A stretch of 34,952 nucleotides of DNA from Nitrososphaerota archaeon (GCA_028820595.1 JAPPIP010000114.1:1-34952); one strand, 5' to 3'. Shown: positions 22,165 to 34,860, numbered from the stretch's first letter. Notes: generated from the letters alone by a model not told the origin. Made by a program: numbers and translations.

Positions 22165-23472
22165 CTACTTGTGATGCCTCTTGAAATCCTCTGACGCCGC
22201 TATAAGCCGCTCTATGTCGTCGTCCGTATGCGCGCTGGATATTGCACCCATCTTGCCGGGAAGCATGAATATTCCGTCCTGCGCAATCATCTTGAGGTGG
22301 TACTGGTGAAGCTTGTCTTGGTCACACAATGCAGCCTGCTCCGCGTTGCGCACCTCCGCGTGCCTCTTGCCGGGCGCTGCAAAATGCACCATGAATATGG
22401 AGCCCGTGCCAGTCACGTCCGCGGCCTCGTCTCCAAAAACCTCCGTAACTCCAGACCTTGCGCGCTCCCCCATGCTTGACAACCTGTCGTATGTGGACTG
22501 GTTGTCCCTCATGTGCTCGAGCGTGGCCCTTCCTGCTGTCATGGATGCCGGGTTTGCAGAAAACGTTCCTCCTCCGATATAACTGCGGTCCGCGCTTGAT
22601 GCGTCGGCGTGCGCCATTATCTCGTCGGCGCCGCAAACCGCCCCTATCGGCATTCCACCGCCTATTATCTTTCCCAAGGTTATGGCATCCGGTTCAAGCG
22701 GCATCGATTCATACGTGCAGCCATATCTGAGCCTAAAACCGGTCACAATCTCGTCCAGTATGAAGAGCGCGCCGCACCCGTGGGCAAACTCCTGAACGCC
22801 TGCCAGGTATTCGGCCGATGCGGGAATGCCGCCGGCACCGCCCAGCACGGGCTCGACTATGATGCCCGCAAGCCTGCTTTTGCACCCTGACAGGATCTTT
22901 ACCGTCGCATCAAGATCGTTGTACGGGACGGAGACTATGTTGTCCGCGCCCACGAGCCCGGAGCTCTCCGACTCATTGAAGGGCCAGTTTACGCTCTTCA
23001 GTAGATCCGACGCGTACCCGTGCCACCCGCCGTCGACCTTTGCAATCACGTCCCTCTTGGTGTGTGTGCGCGCAAGCCTTGCTGCATACATGACTGCTTC
23101 GGTACCGGATGCGGTGTATCGTATCTTCTCTGCCGCCGGCACCGCGCCTGATATGATTCTTGACAGTTTTATGGTCTGCTCGTTTACCGTCCCGTACATC
23201 CAACCGTCTTCCAACTGGTCGTGCAGGCTGCGTACTATGTGTTTGGGCGCATGCCCCTGTATGAGGCTCCAGTGCCCCATCCAGTAGTCTGTATACCTGT
23301 TGCCGTCGACATCTATTAGGCTGCCGCCCTCCGATGATTTTACGACAAACGGGTACGGTTCAAAGTACCTGATGTTGTGCGACACCCCGTTTATGTGCAT
23401 TTTTGCTGATTCTTCAAACAGCCTGGCCGATGTCGGGGTCTTTCTTGAATATTCTGACTCGTATGCGTTCAA
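22165..23472 (-). CDS. hemL: Glutamate-1-semialdehyde 2,1-aminomutase
   Basis: A 435-aa PLP enzyme that converts glutamate-1-semialdehyde to 5-aminolevulinate, the first dedicated tetrapyrrole precursor (siroheme, heme, B12). LGKIIGGGMPIGA carries the PLP Lys. ASGTEAVMYAARLAR, DGGWHGYASD and LFILDEIVTGFR are class III aminotransferase/HemL motifs. The frame is open to 23604, but the start is placed at TTG 23472: the minus-strand box ggttaaaattac (plus 23493-23504) is 25 nt upstream, the family's N-terminus begins there, and the length equals the usual 430 or so. Any longer start would put the promoter within the coding region. Confidence 0.94.
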   Translation of the reverse strand: MNAYESEYSRKTPTSARLFEESAKMHINGVSHNIRYFEPYPFVVKSSEGGSLIDVDGNRYTDYWMGHWSLIQGHAPKHIVRSLHDQLEDGWMYGTVNEQTIKLSRIISGAVPAAEKIRYTASGTEAVMYAARLARTHTKRDVIAKVDGGWHGYASDLLKSVNWPFNESESSGLVGADNIVSVPYNDLDATVKILSGCKSRLAGIIVEPVLGGAGGIPASAEYLAGVQEFAHGCGALFILDEIVTGFRLRYGCTYESMPLEPDAITLGKIIGGGMPIGAVCGADEIMAHADASSADRSYIGGGTFSANPASMTAGRATLEHMRDNQSTYDRLSSMGERARSGVTEVFGDEAADVTGTGSIFMVHFAAPGKRHAEVRNAEQAALCDQDKLHQYHLKMIAQDGIFMLPGKMGAISSAHTDDDIERLIAASEDFKRHHK

Positions 23473-23492
23473 CAGTTCATTCTTCTGTGCTT

Positions 23493-23504
23493 GTAATTTT
23501 AACC
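23493..23504 (-). promoter_or_regulatory. TATA box of hemL
   Basis: On the minus strand, ggttaaaattac, centred about 26 nt before TTG 23472. It decides the hemL start. Confidence 0.6.
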
Positions 23505-23937
23505 AATCCTGGGCGCGTGCTGATCGTGACGCCGCCGACTGGCTGCTGACGCGGCCATGATTCTTCTGCCTGCCGTAACTCTGCGCCGGCGCGCTGCGGA
23601 CCATCCCTGCTTGAAATCCTGTCGCGGACCATGATCTGTCCGTGCCTCACTATTGTACGGGCGTAATAGACTTGAGGAGCTCGGCGGTGCTTGACATGGC
23701 GCAAAGAGATAACGCGCTGCGCCGCATCGGCGTTAAGTTTTACGAAGCGCTGCGGCCATGCCGGCACCGAGTTCCGGGGCGCGTGTGGAAGGAGAGGGGC
23801 TGCCTTTCCGCCGAAGGGCAGTTACTCGGACCTCCTGAAATTCTTGGGCAGCTGGTGCGCGCGCACTCGCACATGCGCTGGGTACCGTGCCTAGATCAGG
23901 CCCTGGCGGAGGGCTTGCGCGTGCGGCTTCTCGCATG
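23505..23937. other. Gene-free stretch between hemL and the rRNA operon
   Basis: About 430 nt. Open frames on both strands have no family-like features. A TATA-like gttaagttttacg (23732-23744) precedes an ATG at 23758 at leaderless distance, but that frame stops after 26 codons. I do not call a gene. Confidence 0.4.
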
Positions 23938-23952
23938 GTTTATATGCTTTTT
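23938..23952 (+). promoter_or_regulatory. Probable rRNA operon promoter
   Basis: gtttatatgcttttt is a strong TATA-like element in otherwise GC-rich DNA. It would start transcription near 23970-23978, giving a 16S leader of about 210 nt that includes the 5' half of the 16S processing stem. Confidence 0.6.
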
Positions 23953-24003
23953 AGGGGATAATACAATCTGCATGCGTTTCGCAATAGGCGGCGCCTGTGA
24001 TGA

Positions 24004-24024
24004 AGTGTGGCAACATGCCACGTT
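24004..24024 (+). other. Hairpin in the rRNA leader
   Basis: The stem GTGGCA/TGCCAC with loop ACA (24007-24021) extends by one A-T and two G-U pairs on the outside. It lies in the transcribed leader between the promoter and the 16S processing stem. Confidence 0.5.
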
Positions 24025-24099
24025 GTGATTCACGGGCCTCCAGTCACGCATACAGAGATGAGGATTTGATCGAGTGGTCAATATCTGAGATGTGAAGAT

Positions 24100-24118
24100 T
24101 ATGTGCAATAATAGCAAC
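24100..24118 (+). repeat. 5' arm of the 16S processing stem
   Basis: tatgtgcaataatagcaac is the near-perfect reverse complement of 25679-25698 (gttgctgttattatcacata), with small bulges. The pair encloses the whole 16S rRNA, as in archaeal bulge-helix-bulge precursors cut by the splicing endonuclease. Confidence 0.82.
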
Positions 24119-24186
24119 CACCAATTTCGACAACAAACAAAAGTCATACACAAAGACGAACGTATCTTGTGTAATCATCATTTCAG

Positions 24187-25658
<1,472 letters not shown>

Positions 25659-25678
25659 AGAAAACTCGGATGCGGTGC

Positions 25679-25698
25679 GTTGCTGTTATTATCACATA
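25679..25698 (+). repeat. 3' arm of the 16S processing stem
   Basis: gttgctgttattatcacata pairs with 24100-24118 across the 16S rRNA. Confidence 0.82.
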
Positions 25699-25795
25699 TC
25701 TTCTGCAGTACGCCATTAACGTGGCGTATCAAGGATCGAGCGGGCGCCCCCTCCCGGGGCCGCTTGCTGTGAGGTCGTGCATGGTCGTGTAATAT

Positions 25796-25803
25796 GTGGC
25801 TGA
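25796..25803 (+). repeat. 5' arm of the 23S processing stem
   Basis: GTGGCTGA is the exact reverse complement of TCAGCCAC at 28787-28794. Flanking bases (tatgt outside on the left, acata on the right) extend the stem with a bulge. Confidence 0.7.
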
Positions 25804-25804
25804 A

Positions 25805-28786
<2,982 letters not shown>

Positions 28787-28794
28787 TCAGCCAC
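28787..28794 (+). repeat. 3' arm of the 23S processing stem
   Basis: TCAGCCAC pairs with GTGGCTGA at 25796-25803, enclosing the 23S rRNA. Confidence 0.7.
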
Positions 28795-29008
28795 TTACAT
28801 AGAGGCCATGCGCGACACGCCTTACACGTGCCGCGATGACGTCGACTCTCACTTATTACACGACCGCTTGCAAATCCTCATTTTTTTAATTATGATGGTA
28901 CGGTAGCGTAAGCTGCGCCTGCCGGCGCCGGCCTGCCGCCACCCCTTGTTCTTGCACGACCGTTCATGTTCCTGTTTGCTGTAAATGGTTAATATCTGAA
29001 TAAGCCTA
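28795..29008. other. Region after 23S: no 5S, T-rich termination zone
   Basis: No 5S rRNA or tRNA is seen. A T7 run followed by aattatg (28881-28894) is a plausible end of rRNA transcription, since archaeal termination favours T-runs. ggttaatatct (28987-28997) is the promoter-like element of the next gene. Confidence 0.5.
28881..28892 (+). terminator. T-run terminator of the rRNA operon
   Basis: Seven consecutive T then AATTAT, about 95 nt after the mature 23S end. No strong hairpin precedes it; archaeal RNA polymerase can terminate on T-runs alone. Confidence 0.45.
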
Positions 29009-29941
29009 ATGGCTCGTGGCATGCTTGGCGTGTACGACATACTGAAGTGGTCCGTAAGCAGGGATCCGCGCAACGTGGCGGCCATGTACGATGTGCTGTC
29101 GCCGCTCATGTGCGGCATTGCAGGGAGCCGGATGCTCAACTTTGGATACTGGGACGACGCGCACGACACACCGGCGCTCGCGCAGGAGAACATGTGCAGG
29201 GTAGTCTCGGACATGGCGGAGCTTGAAGGCCCCCTTGCGGTGGTCGACGTGGGGTGTGGCTTTTGCGCTCCTGCCGCATACTGGAAGCGCGCCAATCCGG
29301 AACTGGCCGTATACTGCGTGAACACAAGCTATGCGCAGCTGCGCGGGGCATCTGCTTGCGGCGCCGTGTCGGACGGGGGAGACGGCGCCGTCTGCAGGGG
29401 TGATCACGGAGACGGCGCCTCGCCCGTGGAAGCCCCCGTAGCACTCAATGCGATAAACTCGTCGGCGACAGCGCTCCCGCTTGCATCAGGCTCCGTGGAT
29501 CGAATTATTGCGCTAGAGTCGGCCCAGCACTTTAGGCCGCTCGGCTCCTTTGCATCCGAGTGCAGGCGCCTGCTCTCCGAGGACGGAATTCTGGCAGTCG
29601 CGATCCCCGTTGTGGCGCGGAGCCGCATGACCCTGGCCCGCCTTGGCATACTGAATTTCACGTGGGCGTCAGAGCACTATCTGCTCTCGTACGTCCGCAA
29701 AACCCTGCATGACTGCGGCTTTGAAATATCCGACGAGCGGCTTGTCGGCGACTCGGTTTATGGACCCCTTGCAGACTACTACCGCTTGAATCGACACGGC
29801 ATAAGGAAGGCGGTGCGCGGCATGGGATACCCGCCATACCTTGAGCCGATGATGGCCATCTCGATGAGAAAGATGGGCCGGGCATCGAGCGCGGGGATCA
29901 TCCAGTACGCCCTGTTAAAGTGCCGCCCCCGCCCACCCTGA
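29009..29941 (+). CDS. SAM-dependent methyltransferase (class I)
   Basis: A 310-aa protein. Motif I VVDVGCGFCAPA is around residue 79-90 and binds S-adenosylmethionine. The acidic end of strand 2 is replaced by VYCVNTSYAQL. Post-motif segments SSATALPLASGSVDRIIALESAQHF and ECRRLLSEDGILAVAIPVV fit the UbiE/tocopherol/sterol small-molecule methyltransferase group. A Gly/Asp/Ala-rich insert (about residues 113-142) separates strands 2 and 3. The C-terminal 90 residues (HYLLSYVRKTLHDCGF, then MGYPPYLEPMM) would form the substrate lid. Substrate unknown; a quinone or lipid is plausible. ATG 29009 has a TATA-like element at about 20-24 nt. Confidence 0.88.
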   Translation: MARGMLGVYDILKWSVSRDPRNVAAMYDVLSPLMCGIAGSRMLNFGYWDDAHDTPALAQENMCRVVSDMAELEGPLAVVDVGCGFCAPAAYWKRANPELAVYCVNTSYAQLRGASACGAVSDGGDGAVCRGDHGDGASPVEAPVALNAINSSATALPLASGSVDRIIALESAQHFRPLGSFASECRRLLSEDGILAVAIPVVARSRMTLARLGILNFTWASEHYLLSYVRKTLHDCGFEISDERLVGDSVYGPLADYYRLNRHGIRKAVRGMGYPPYLEPMMAISMRKMGRASSAGIIQYALLKCRPRPP

Positions 29942-30285
29942 TGCTCTTTTTTCTCTCATGTGTGGCCGACGCTCGCTGTGACGGCGCGACCGTGGCCATG
30001 CGCCGCCCGGATGCGGACTGTGCCACATCGGTGTCCCGGAGGCGCCGCTGCTTACGCCGGGCCCTTCTGACCTGAAAATTCTGCACACCAGAACCTCTGC
30101 AGCGCTCGTGCGTGCCAATGCCCCTGAAGGCTGTGGTTCGGGCGGACGCAGACGCATCCGTCTGCACTCTGCGGGCGGTGAGGCAGGGGTGGGGGCGGAG
30201 AACCCGTTGATGCTCCAAGAGGGCTGCAAAACCTAGTGCCTCGCGACGTTTGTATGCATATGGAACAACCTTGATCAAATACGAC
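29942..30285. other. Gene-free stretch
   Basis: About 345 nt of GC-rich DNA after the methyltransferase. Open frames on the minus strand are long but have shadow-like composition (Arg/Cys/Pro/Ser). A TATA-like tgtatgcatatgg at 30251-30263 precedes the small frame listed next. Confidence 0.4.
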
Positions 30286-30408
30286 ATGACAGTTTCCTGC
30301 ATGGCCGAATGCCTTGACACAATGCCGCCCCGCGCCGTTTGCTGGCAGTATTGCGGGCATCTGTCGTCCCGGGGCACCGAGCGCGGCCCCGGACACTCGG
30401 CCGCTTGA
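30286..30408 (+). CDS. Candidate 40-aa Cys-containing microprotein
   Basis: A short frame, ATG 30286 to TGA 30408, beginning MTVSCMAECLDTMPPRAVCW, with four Cys (residues 5, 9, 19, 23) and then GHLSSRG. The two Cys pairs and GC-rich third positions (about three-quarters) are compatible with coding. An AT-rich element (30251-30263) is at the leaderless distance. There is no homology I recognise, so it is tentative. Confidence 0.35.
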   Translation: MTVSCMAECLDTMPPRAVCWQYCGHLSSRGTERGPGHSAA

Positions 30409-30510
30409 TGGCGTGCCTCGCCTGGCCGTTCCTTCCCTCCCCCCACGCATGCGTGTATTCACACTGCCTGCATGCTCTAGGTTTTTATCGCAGGCGTGCG
30501 TATTTCATGC

Positions 30511-31008
30511 ATGCATTCTGTCGATCCCGCGCCGGGGCTGTACGCCCAAAAATGCAGCAAGCTGCTCTCCGAGGATGAGATCAGGTTTGCGGGAATCGTG
30601 AACTCCGACGGCAAGCTGATTGCCGGGGGCTTTAAGGATGGCATCACCCCACACGAGAACGACGAGACGCGCCTGCAGTCATTTTTGGAGTTCGTATCCC
30701 GGGTGTCCATACGCAAGGAGCACGACGAGAGCCTGGGACCGATAAACTATCTTGCAGCCAGACGCGACAAGGCGGTGCTGGTGAGCTTTCCGTTTCCGGT
30801 GACTCGCGTACTGCTGCTGATCTCTGCGGAACCCACTGCAAACATCGAAAAGTTGGCCAAAAAGGCCGTGGACATGTTTACTTCTCCTATTGACTGCCAA
30901 TTGCCGTTGACAGCTGCCGGGTTGGGGGGAGACCTTGGCCGGGAACCGCCACCGGGCACGGGTGACGACAATGCATCCGCCGAAAATCCCCAAGAGGTAT
31001 CGTCGTAG
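30511..31008 (+). CDS. Conserved thaumarchaeal hypothetical protein (possibly DUF6659-like)
   Basis: A 165-aa protein from ATG 30511. The core is [53 protein letters not shown] and [20 protein letters not shown]. The alternating strands around [14 protein letters not shown] resemble a Roadblock/profilin-like sensor fold. I recall a protein family with this pattern in many Nitrososphaerota (I believe DUF6659) but could not verify it. The last 40 residues are low-complexity ([19 protein letters not shown]). ctaggtttttatcg (30477-30490) is about 25 nt upstream, so ATG 30511 is preferred over GTG 30496. Function unknown. Confidence 0.8.
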   Translation: MHSVDPAPGLYAQKCSKLLSEDEIRFAGIVNSDGKLIAGGFKDGITPHENDETRLQSFLEFVSRVSIRKEHDESLGPINYLAARRDKAVLVSFPFPVTRVLLLISAEPTANIEKLAKKAVDMFTSPIDCQLPLTAAGLGGDLGREPPPGTGDDNASAENPQEVSS

Positions 31009-31181
31009 ACTGGATTCTGCCGCCTGCTGGGGAGAGGGGGCAGTCCGCAGGATCCGATGCGCATCTGACGCCTCGTCCCTGCAGGATTTCTCACACGCGC
31101 CGATGCCGGGATACGCGCGGGATGGACCCGCAGTGCGCCACATCCGATCATCTTTTAATGCCCCTGCCTCCTTGCATACTC

Positions 31182-31637
31182 ATGAAGGCCACGTTTGGCG
31201 CGGGATGCTTTTGGCACGTCGAGCACATCTTTGCAAACACAAAGGGCGTTACATCCACCGCGGCGGGGTATACGGGCGGCCGCGTGGAGGATCCGACCTA
31301 CGAGGAGGTATGCACGGATCGGACGGGCCATGCGGAGGCAGTCCAGGTCGAGTACGACCCCGACCAGGTGTCCTACGACGACCTGCTTGACATATTCTGG
31401 TCAAACCATGATCCCACGACCCTCAACCGGCAGGGCCCCGACATCGGCATCCAGTATAGGTCGGCCGTCTTTTGCCACGACGACGGGCAGAGGCTTGCCG
31501 CCGAAAAGTCGCGCGACGCGCTTGCACGGTCGGGCAGGTACCGCGGCCCGATTGTGACCGAGATTGTGCCCGCTGCGCCGTTTTACCGTGCCGAGGAGTA
31601 CCACCAGAGGTACTTTGCAAAGCGCGGCATCGCATAG
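31182..31637 (+). CDS. msrA: Peptide methionine sulfoxide reductase A
   Basis: A 151-aa MsrA that reduces methionine-S-sulfoxide in proteins. The N-terminal motif ATFGAGCFW carries the catalytic Cys (residue 8). The segments [28 protein letters not shown] and [20 protein letters not shown](I)QYRS are diagnostic. The C-terminus [18 protein letters not shown] is short: no trailing resolving-Cys cluster is present, so recycling may use another Cys (for example the one in YEEVC) or an external thiol. ATG 31182 is preferred over the longer frame because catcttttaatg (31149-31160) is a TATA-like element about 25 nt upstream. Confidence 0.95.
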   Translation: MKATFGAGCFWHVEHIFANTKGVTSTAAGYTGGRVEDPTYEEVCTDRTGHAEAVQVEYDPDQVSYDDLLDIFWSNHDPTTLNRQGPDIGIQYRSAVFCHDDGQRLAAEKSRDALARSGRYRGPIVTEIVPAAPFYRAEEYHQRYFAKRGIA

Positions 31638-31654
31638 CGCCAGACGCCGTCCAC

Positions 31655-31840
31655 TTGGCCGAAGGCCGGCCCGTGCCCCCGGAAGTGGATGAGTTTGTAG
31701 CGGCGCTCGGCGGGCTTCTACCTGATCCCGAGCTCAAGCCCGGGTCGCCGCCGGAGCTGTTCGGGTTGGGTCCGTTTGAAGTACTTCTTTTGCGTTACTT
31801 GTTCCATACGCCCTCAGGCCGGTTGAGATCACAGGCATAA
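31655..31840 (+). CDS. Candidate small ORF after msrA
   Basis: A frame open through the msrA end and on to TAA 31840. From TTG 31655 it gives 61 aa, with the soluble-looking stretch PPEVDEFVAALGGLLPDPEL and then ELFGLGPFEVLLLRYLF. GTG 31673 is an alternative start. No promoter element lies at the right distance, so it would need to be co-transcribed with msrA. Composition is more protein-like than in usual shadow frames, but nothing else supports it. Confidence 0.3.
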   Translation: MAEGRPVPPEVDEFVAALGGLLPDPELKPGSPPELFGLGPFEVLLLRYLFHTPSGRLRSQA

Positions 31841-31911
31841 AGTTTATGAATGACACGTCACTTTGAGCATGGATTTGGGAACAACCTGAGGGCATACCTT
31901 GCTCCGTTACA

Positions 31912-31926
31912 TAAATTTTAATATAG
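31912..31926 (+). promoter_or_regulatory. TATA box of the double-PAS gene
   Basis: taaattttaatatag, 22-36 nt before ATG 31948, is one of the strongest AT islands in the window. Confidence 0.65.
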
Positions 31927-31947
31927 TACGGGTTTTGTTCACTGACA

Positions 31948-32673
31948 ATGAGCCGCAGCATTGGGACGTCGATTCCCGAGATGTTTCGCTCCGTCGATCT
32001 AGGCGGAACCATAATTGACTGCAATTTGGCGTATGCGGAAAGGCTGGGGTACACTCTTGAGGAGGTAATCGGCAGGTCGTTTCTTGATCACACGCCCGAG
32101 AAATACCGCGACGCTTTGGTGGCCAACTTTGAGGAATGGAAGAAGACTAGGGCGCACTCTGCCGGGCACATAGTCCTCGCGACCAAGTCCGGCGAGGAGT
32201 TCGAGGTTATGCTGGCGGCGATGAGCCTGTATGACGACAACAGGAACCTCATAGGCCGCAACTCCGTCATAAGGGAGATCGCGCACCTCGAAAAGATGAG
32301 CAAGATGTATGACGTCTCTTCCAGGGAGGGATACGAGCACCCGGAGATCCTGCACAGGTCGGTAAACTACAACGGCATCATCATAGACTGCAACCAGACG
32401 TACGTTGACAGTCTGGGATACACAAAGGAGGAGGTGATAGGCGTCAGCCTGCTGGAGCACACGGCCCCGCGCTCGCGCGGTAACATAAGCGCCCACATGG
32501 AGAACTGGAGGAACGGGATACACGACACTGCAAAGATCTGGATGCTGCGAAAGGACAAGAGCGAGTTTCTCGTGTCCCTTACCGCCACGGACGAGCGTGA
32601 CGAGGACGGCGCTCTGGTCGGCAGGACCGTCGCGCTCAGGCCCATGTCCGGGCCCGCCTGCCCGGTACAGTAA
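31948..32673 (+). CDS. Double-PAS protein without an output domain
   Basis: A 241-aa protein with two PAS domains: about residues 10-110 (VDLGGTIIDCNLAYAERLGY, GRSFLDHTP) and about 132-235 (VNYNGIIIDCNQTYVDSLGY, GVSLLEHTAP). They are joined by a linker containing EKMSKMYDVSSREGYEHPE. Both copies end with a strand of the type NLIGRNSVIREI or ALVGRTVALRPM. There is no kinase, receiver or HTH module, so it would be a sensory adaptor. It is closely related to the single-PAS protein at 17.1-17.7 kb. The ligand cannot be inferred. Monocistronic with its own promoter. Confidence 0.88.
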   Translation: MSRSIGTSIPEMFRSVDLGGTIIDCNLAYAERLGYTLEEVIGRSFLDHTPEKYRDALVANFEEWKKTRAHSAGHIVLATKSGEEFEVMLAAMSLYDDNRNLIGRNSVIREIAHLEKMSKMYDVSSREGYEHPEILHRSVNYNGIIIDCNQTYVDSLGYTKEEVIGVSLLEHTAPRSRGNISAHMENWRNGIHDTAKIWMLRKDKSEFLVSLTATDERDEDGALVGRTVALRPMSGPACPVQ

Positions 32674-32986
32674 CCGTGCGCCGCCGGGTAAGGGGCCTTC
32701 CAGCAGATGGTACTCACCATAAGCGGGCTGAAATGCAAATGGACAGGCTGGGAGACGCAAAGGGTGGCCGCATGAAGGCCGTTACGGATGAAGGAAGAGC
32801 CTGCCGGTGGGGGACAGTACGGGATGTCTTGCGGGGTGGATAGTTTTGCATAAAAAATTCATGCAGGATGGATCCTGCTTCTTGATTCGCCCCATGACGC
32901 CTGCCGGGATCTAATGTGTTCGGATTTTGTTCCATACACTGCCCGAACGACTAGACTTATCAATGCATGGTACGTGCGTCCTGTGG
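32674..32986. other. Intergenic region before the hydrolase
   Basis: About 310 nt without a gene. ttttgcataaaaaattcatgc (32842-32862; AT-rich core at 32846-32857) is a promoter-like island without a suitable downstream start. gacttatcaatg (32953-32964) is the probable TATA region of the hydrolase gene. Confidence 0.4.
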
Positions 32987-33790
32987 ATGAAGGAGCGCTT
33001 TGTCGATGTGGGGGGCCACCACATCCGCTACCTTGAGGGTGGTGATCCGACTGACGGCACGATGGTCCTGCTGCACGGGCTTGGAGGCTCCGCGGAGCGG
33101 TGGGACAAGGTCTCTCCCATATTTGAAAAGAGGTTCAGGGTGGTGGTGCCCGACATGATCGGGTTCGGGCTCAGCGACAAGCCGCCGTCTGACTACACGC
33201 CGGGCTTTCTGACCTCGTTTCTTGGGGATTTTGTGCGCGCCACCTGCGGACAGCGCATATTTCTGGTGGGCTCGTCGCTTGGCGGCCAGGTCGCTGTCAT
33301 GTATGCGGCCTCGCATCCGGCCAGCATAGACAGGCTCGTCCTAGTCTCGCCTGCGGGCACGATGAAGAGGACTACGCCGGCGTTTGACCTGTATATGATG
33401 GCCGCAATGTACCCCGGCGAGCAGTCCGTGTCCAGGGCCTTTGAGGCGATGGAGGCCTCCGACCAGAGGGCGGACGCGGATCTGGTACGGGGCTTTATCA
33501 GGAGGATGAGGCTCCCAAACGCAAAGATGGCGTTCATGTCGGCCGTGCTGGGGCTCAGTAACTCCGGGCTCACGGAGGCGATGCTGCACTCGATAAGCTC
33601 CCCCACGCTGCTGGTCTGGGGCGAGGACGATCCTGTCGTTCCAGTCCAGAACGCCGGATTCTTCCTGTCCTCTGTAAGGGACTGCACCATGTTTAGAATG
33701 AAGGGCTGCGGGCACACCCCCTATGCGCAGAGCCCCAAGGCCTTTGCAAAGCTGGTGCTCGAGTTTCTGGAAAGATCCACGGCCGGGTGA
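32987..33790 (+). CDS. Alpha/beta-hydrolase fold protein
   Basis: A 267-aa hydrolase. Oxyanion motif LLHGLGGSAERWD is around residues 27-39. The nucleophile elbow is VGSSLGGQ (GxSxG, Ser about 94). The acid is in LLVWGEDDPVVP and the catalytic His in GCGHTPYAQSP. The lid region (FDLYMMAAMYPGEQSVSRAF) is Met-rich. Substrate unknown: an esterase, C-C hydrolase or haloperoxidase-like enzyme are all possible. It is immediately upstream of the AbrB/phasin-like pair, so a role in ester or polyester turnover is a tempting but unproven guess. ATG 32987 is chosen over 32963 and 32927 because acttatc (32955-32961) would be its TATA box. Confidence 0.9.
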   Translation: MKERFVDVGGHHIRYLEGGDPTDGTMVLLHGLGGSAERWDKVSPIFEKRFRVVVPDMIGFGLSDKPPSDYTPGFLTSFLGDFVRATCGQRIFLVGSSLGGQVAVMYAASHPASIDRLVLVSPAGTMKRTTPAFDLYMMAAMYPGEQSVSRAFEAMEASDQRADADLVRGFIRRMRLPNAKMAFMSAVLGLSNSGLTEAMLHSISSPTLLVWGEDDPVVPVQNAGFFLSSVRDCTMFRMKGCGHTPYAQSPKAFAKLVLEFLERSTAG

Positions 33791-33935
33791 CTCTGCGAAC
33801 GGCCATGCCTCACCGACGCGTCTCCGGTCCCCCATGAGGCGGCTGCCTGCAGGACGCGGCCAGACTAGTGTCCGGCCGACCGCGCGCGGACGCGTTTCCG
33901 GGTGTTCTACCCCTACAATTCTGCCAGACCGGTTG

Positions 33936-33947
33936 CTATTTATACCT
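33936..33947 (+). promoter_or_regulatory. TATA box of the AbrB/phasin-like operon
   Basis: gctatttatacc is 21-32 nt before ATG 33968. It fixes this start rather than the longer frame from 33902. Confidence 0.65.
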
Positions 33948-33967
33948 CTTATTTCACACCATTACCA

Positions 33968-34405
33968 ATGAATGGTAATAGCAACCAGTATGATCCTACA
34001 AGGATGTTTCAGGACTGGATACAGAGAGGCGGGGCGGCACAGGCCGAGTTTGTCAAGAACTTCGGCTCGCTGATGACCGCCGCAGGCCAGACTCCCGGGA
34101 CGTTCAACCCGCTTGAGACGCTGCGTCAGATGTCCGAGACGGCGCAGAGCGCGCAGTCTAGGATGATAGAGAACGTTTCTAGCATGCAGAGCAGGGGCAT
34201 GGATGCCGTGATCGGCATGGGGCAGGACATGATCTCCTCCATTGCCGGCTGGGGCGCCTACAAGACCACTGTCAGCAGCAACGGGCGGATCTCCATACCG
34301 GAGGCCGAGCGCAAAGCGCTCGGAATCGGGGAGGGAGACCTGGTGCAGGTGATCATACTGCCTATTCCTAACAGACAGAAAAGGGAGGTGAACAAGCAAA
34401 TATGA
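33968..34405 (+). CDS. Phasin-like helical protein with C-terminal AbrB/SpoVT domain
   Basis: A 145-aa protein. Residues 1-95 are Gln/Met/Ala-rich helices (MFQDWIQRGGAAQAEFVKNFG, TLRQMSETAQSAQSRMIENV, RGMDAVIGMGQDMISS) with the amphipathic, Cys-free character of granule-associated phasins. Residues 100-135 are a swapped-hairpin AbrB-type domain: TTVSSNGRISIPEAERKALGIGEGDLVQVIIL. AbrB domains bind DNA or oligomerise. The ATGA overlap with the next gene shows a tight operon. In haloarchaea, polyhydroxyalkanoate clusters pair an AbrB-like regulator with a phasin; here both features appear in one chain. A PHA role is inference, since no PhaC is in the window. Confidence 0.72.
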   Translation: MNGNSNQYDPTRMFQDWIQRGGAAQAEFVKNFGSLMTAAGQTPGTFNPLETLRQMSETAQSAQSRMIENVSSMQSRGMDAVIGMGQDMISSIAGWGAYKTTVSSNGRISIPEAERKALGIGEGDLVQVIILPIPNRQKREVNKQI

Positions 34406-34854
34406 CTGACAAAAACAACAGCAACAACAGTGGCAACAACACGTCAAGGCCGTCCTCAAACGACTCGTTTGGCGTATTCAGGCAGAACCTTGACAAGATG
34501 TTCAACGGCATACGGCAGTCGGTACCGCAGTACCACCAGGCCATAACAAACGTGCAGCAGGAGTACCTGCAGGCATGCGAGAACGTTGCAAACTCTGCAT
34601 TTGAATTCCAGAGGGAGGTGGCGCGCAAGTCGGGACTGTCCACGGGCATCCCGGAGGCTGCAGTACGCACAATAGGCGGAACGACTGAGGAGATTGCAAA
34701 GATTGCATCCATAAACAACCAGGTCATACTGACCACGATCGATGCGACTCAGCAGAACATCAAGACGTTCAACGACAACGCAAAGTCCTTTTCGAGCATC
34801 AACCACGACATACTAAAGTCCTGGATATCGGCATTCCGTTTCAGGGCCAACTAG
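34402..34854 (+). CDS. Phasin-like / PHA-synthase-subunit-like protein
   Basis: A 150-aa protein. A Asn/Ser-rich N-terminus (residues 2-20) is followed by long amphipathic helices: FGVFRQNLDKMFNGIRQSV, QYHQAITNVQQEYLQACENV, ANSAFEFQREVARKSG, and IASINNQVILTTIDATQQNI. No membrane segment, signal peptide or catalytic motif is present. The helical, Gln-rich make-up resembles phasins and PhaE-like subunits that coat or assist PHA granules. Start ATG overlaps the upstream stop by four bases, so the two proteins are made together. A hairpin terminator follows within 10-30 nt, closing the operon. Alternative: a coiled-coil structural protein of another role. Confidence 0.65.
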   Translation: MTDKNNSNNSGNNTSRPSSNDSFGVFRQNLDKMFNGIRQSVPQYHQAITNVQQEYLQACENVANSAFEFQREVARKSGLSTGIPEAAVRTIGGTTEEIAKIASINNQVILTTIDATQQNIKTFNDNAKSFSSINHDILKSWISAFRFRAN

Positions 34855-34860
34855 TCGCGG

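Larger units (their letters stand above)
25659..25804 (+). other. 16S-23S spacer without tRNA
   Basis: About 145 nt. No tRNA cloverleaf is found (no TTCAAAT/TTCGA T-arm with an acceptor). It holds the 3' arm of the 16S stem (25679-25698), a GC-rich hairpin-prone block near 25741-25765, and the 5' arm of the 23S stem. Confidence 0.75.

Noticed and set aside
23473-23604. N-terminal 44-residue extension of hemL
   Set aside because: It would contain the promoter-like box and makes the protein longer than the family; the start at TTG 23472 fits better.
23642-24028. A 128-codon plus-strand frame between hemL and 16S
   Set aside because: It runs across the rRNA promoter and into the leader, has no family-like pattern, and its start has no promoter.
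25659-25804. A tRNA-Ala in the 16S-23S spacer
   Set aside because: Euryarchaeal operons often have one, but no acceptor/T-arm pairing can be built here.
29898-30446. A 182-codon minus-strand open frame after the methyltransferase
   Set aside because: No recognisable motif, Arg/His/Gln-rich shadow composition, and no TATA-like element upstream of its start.
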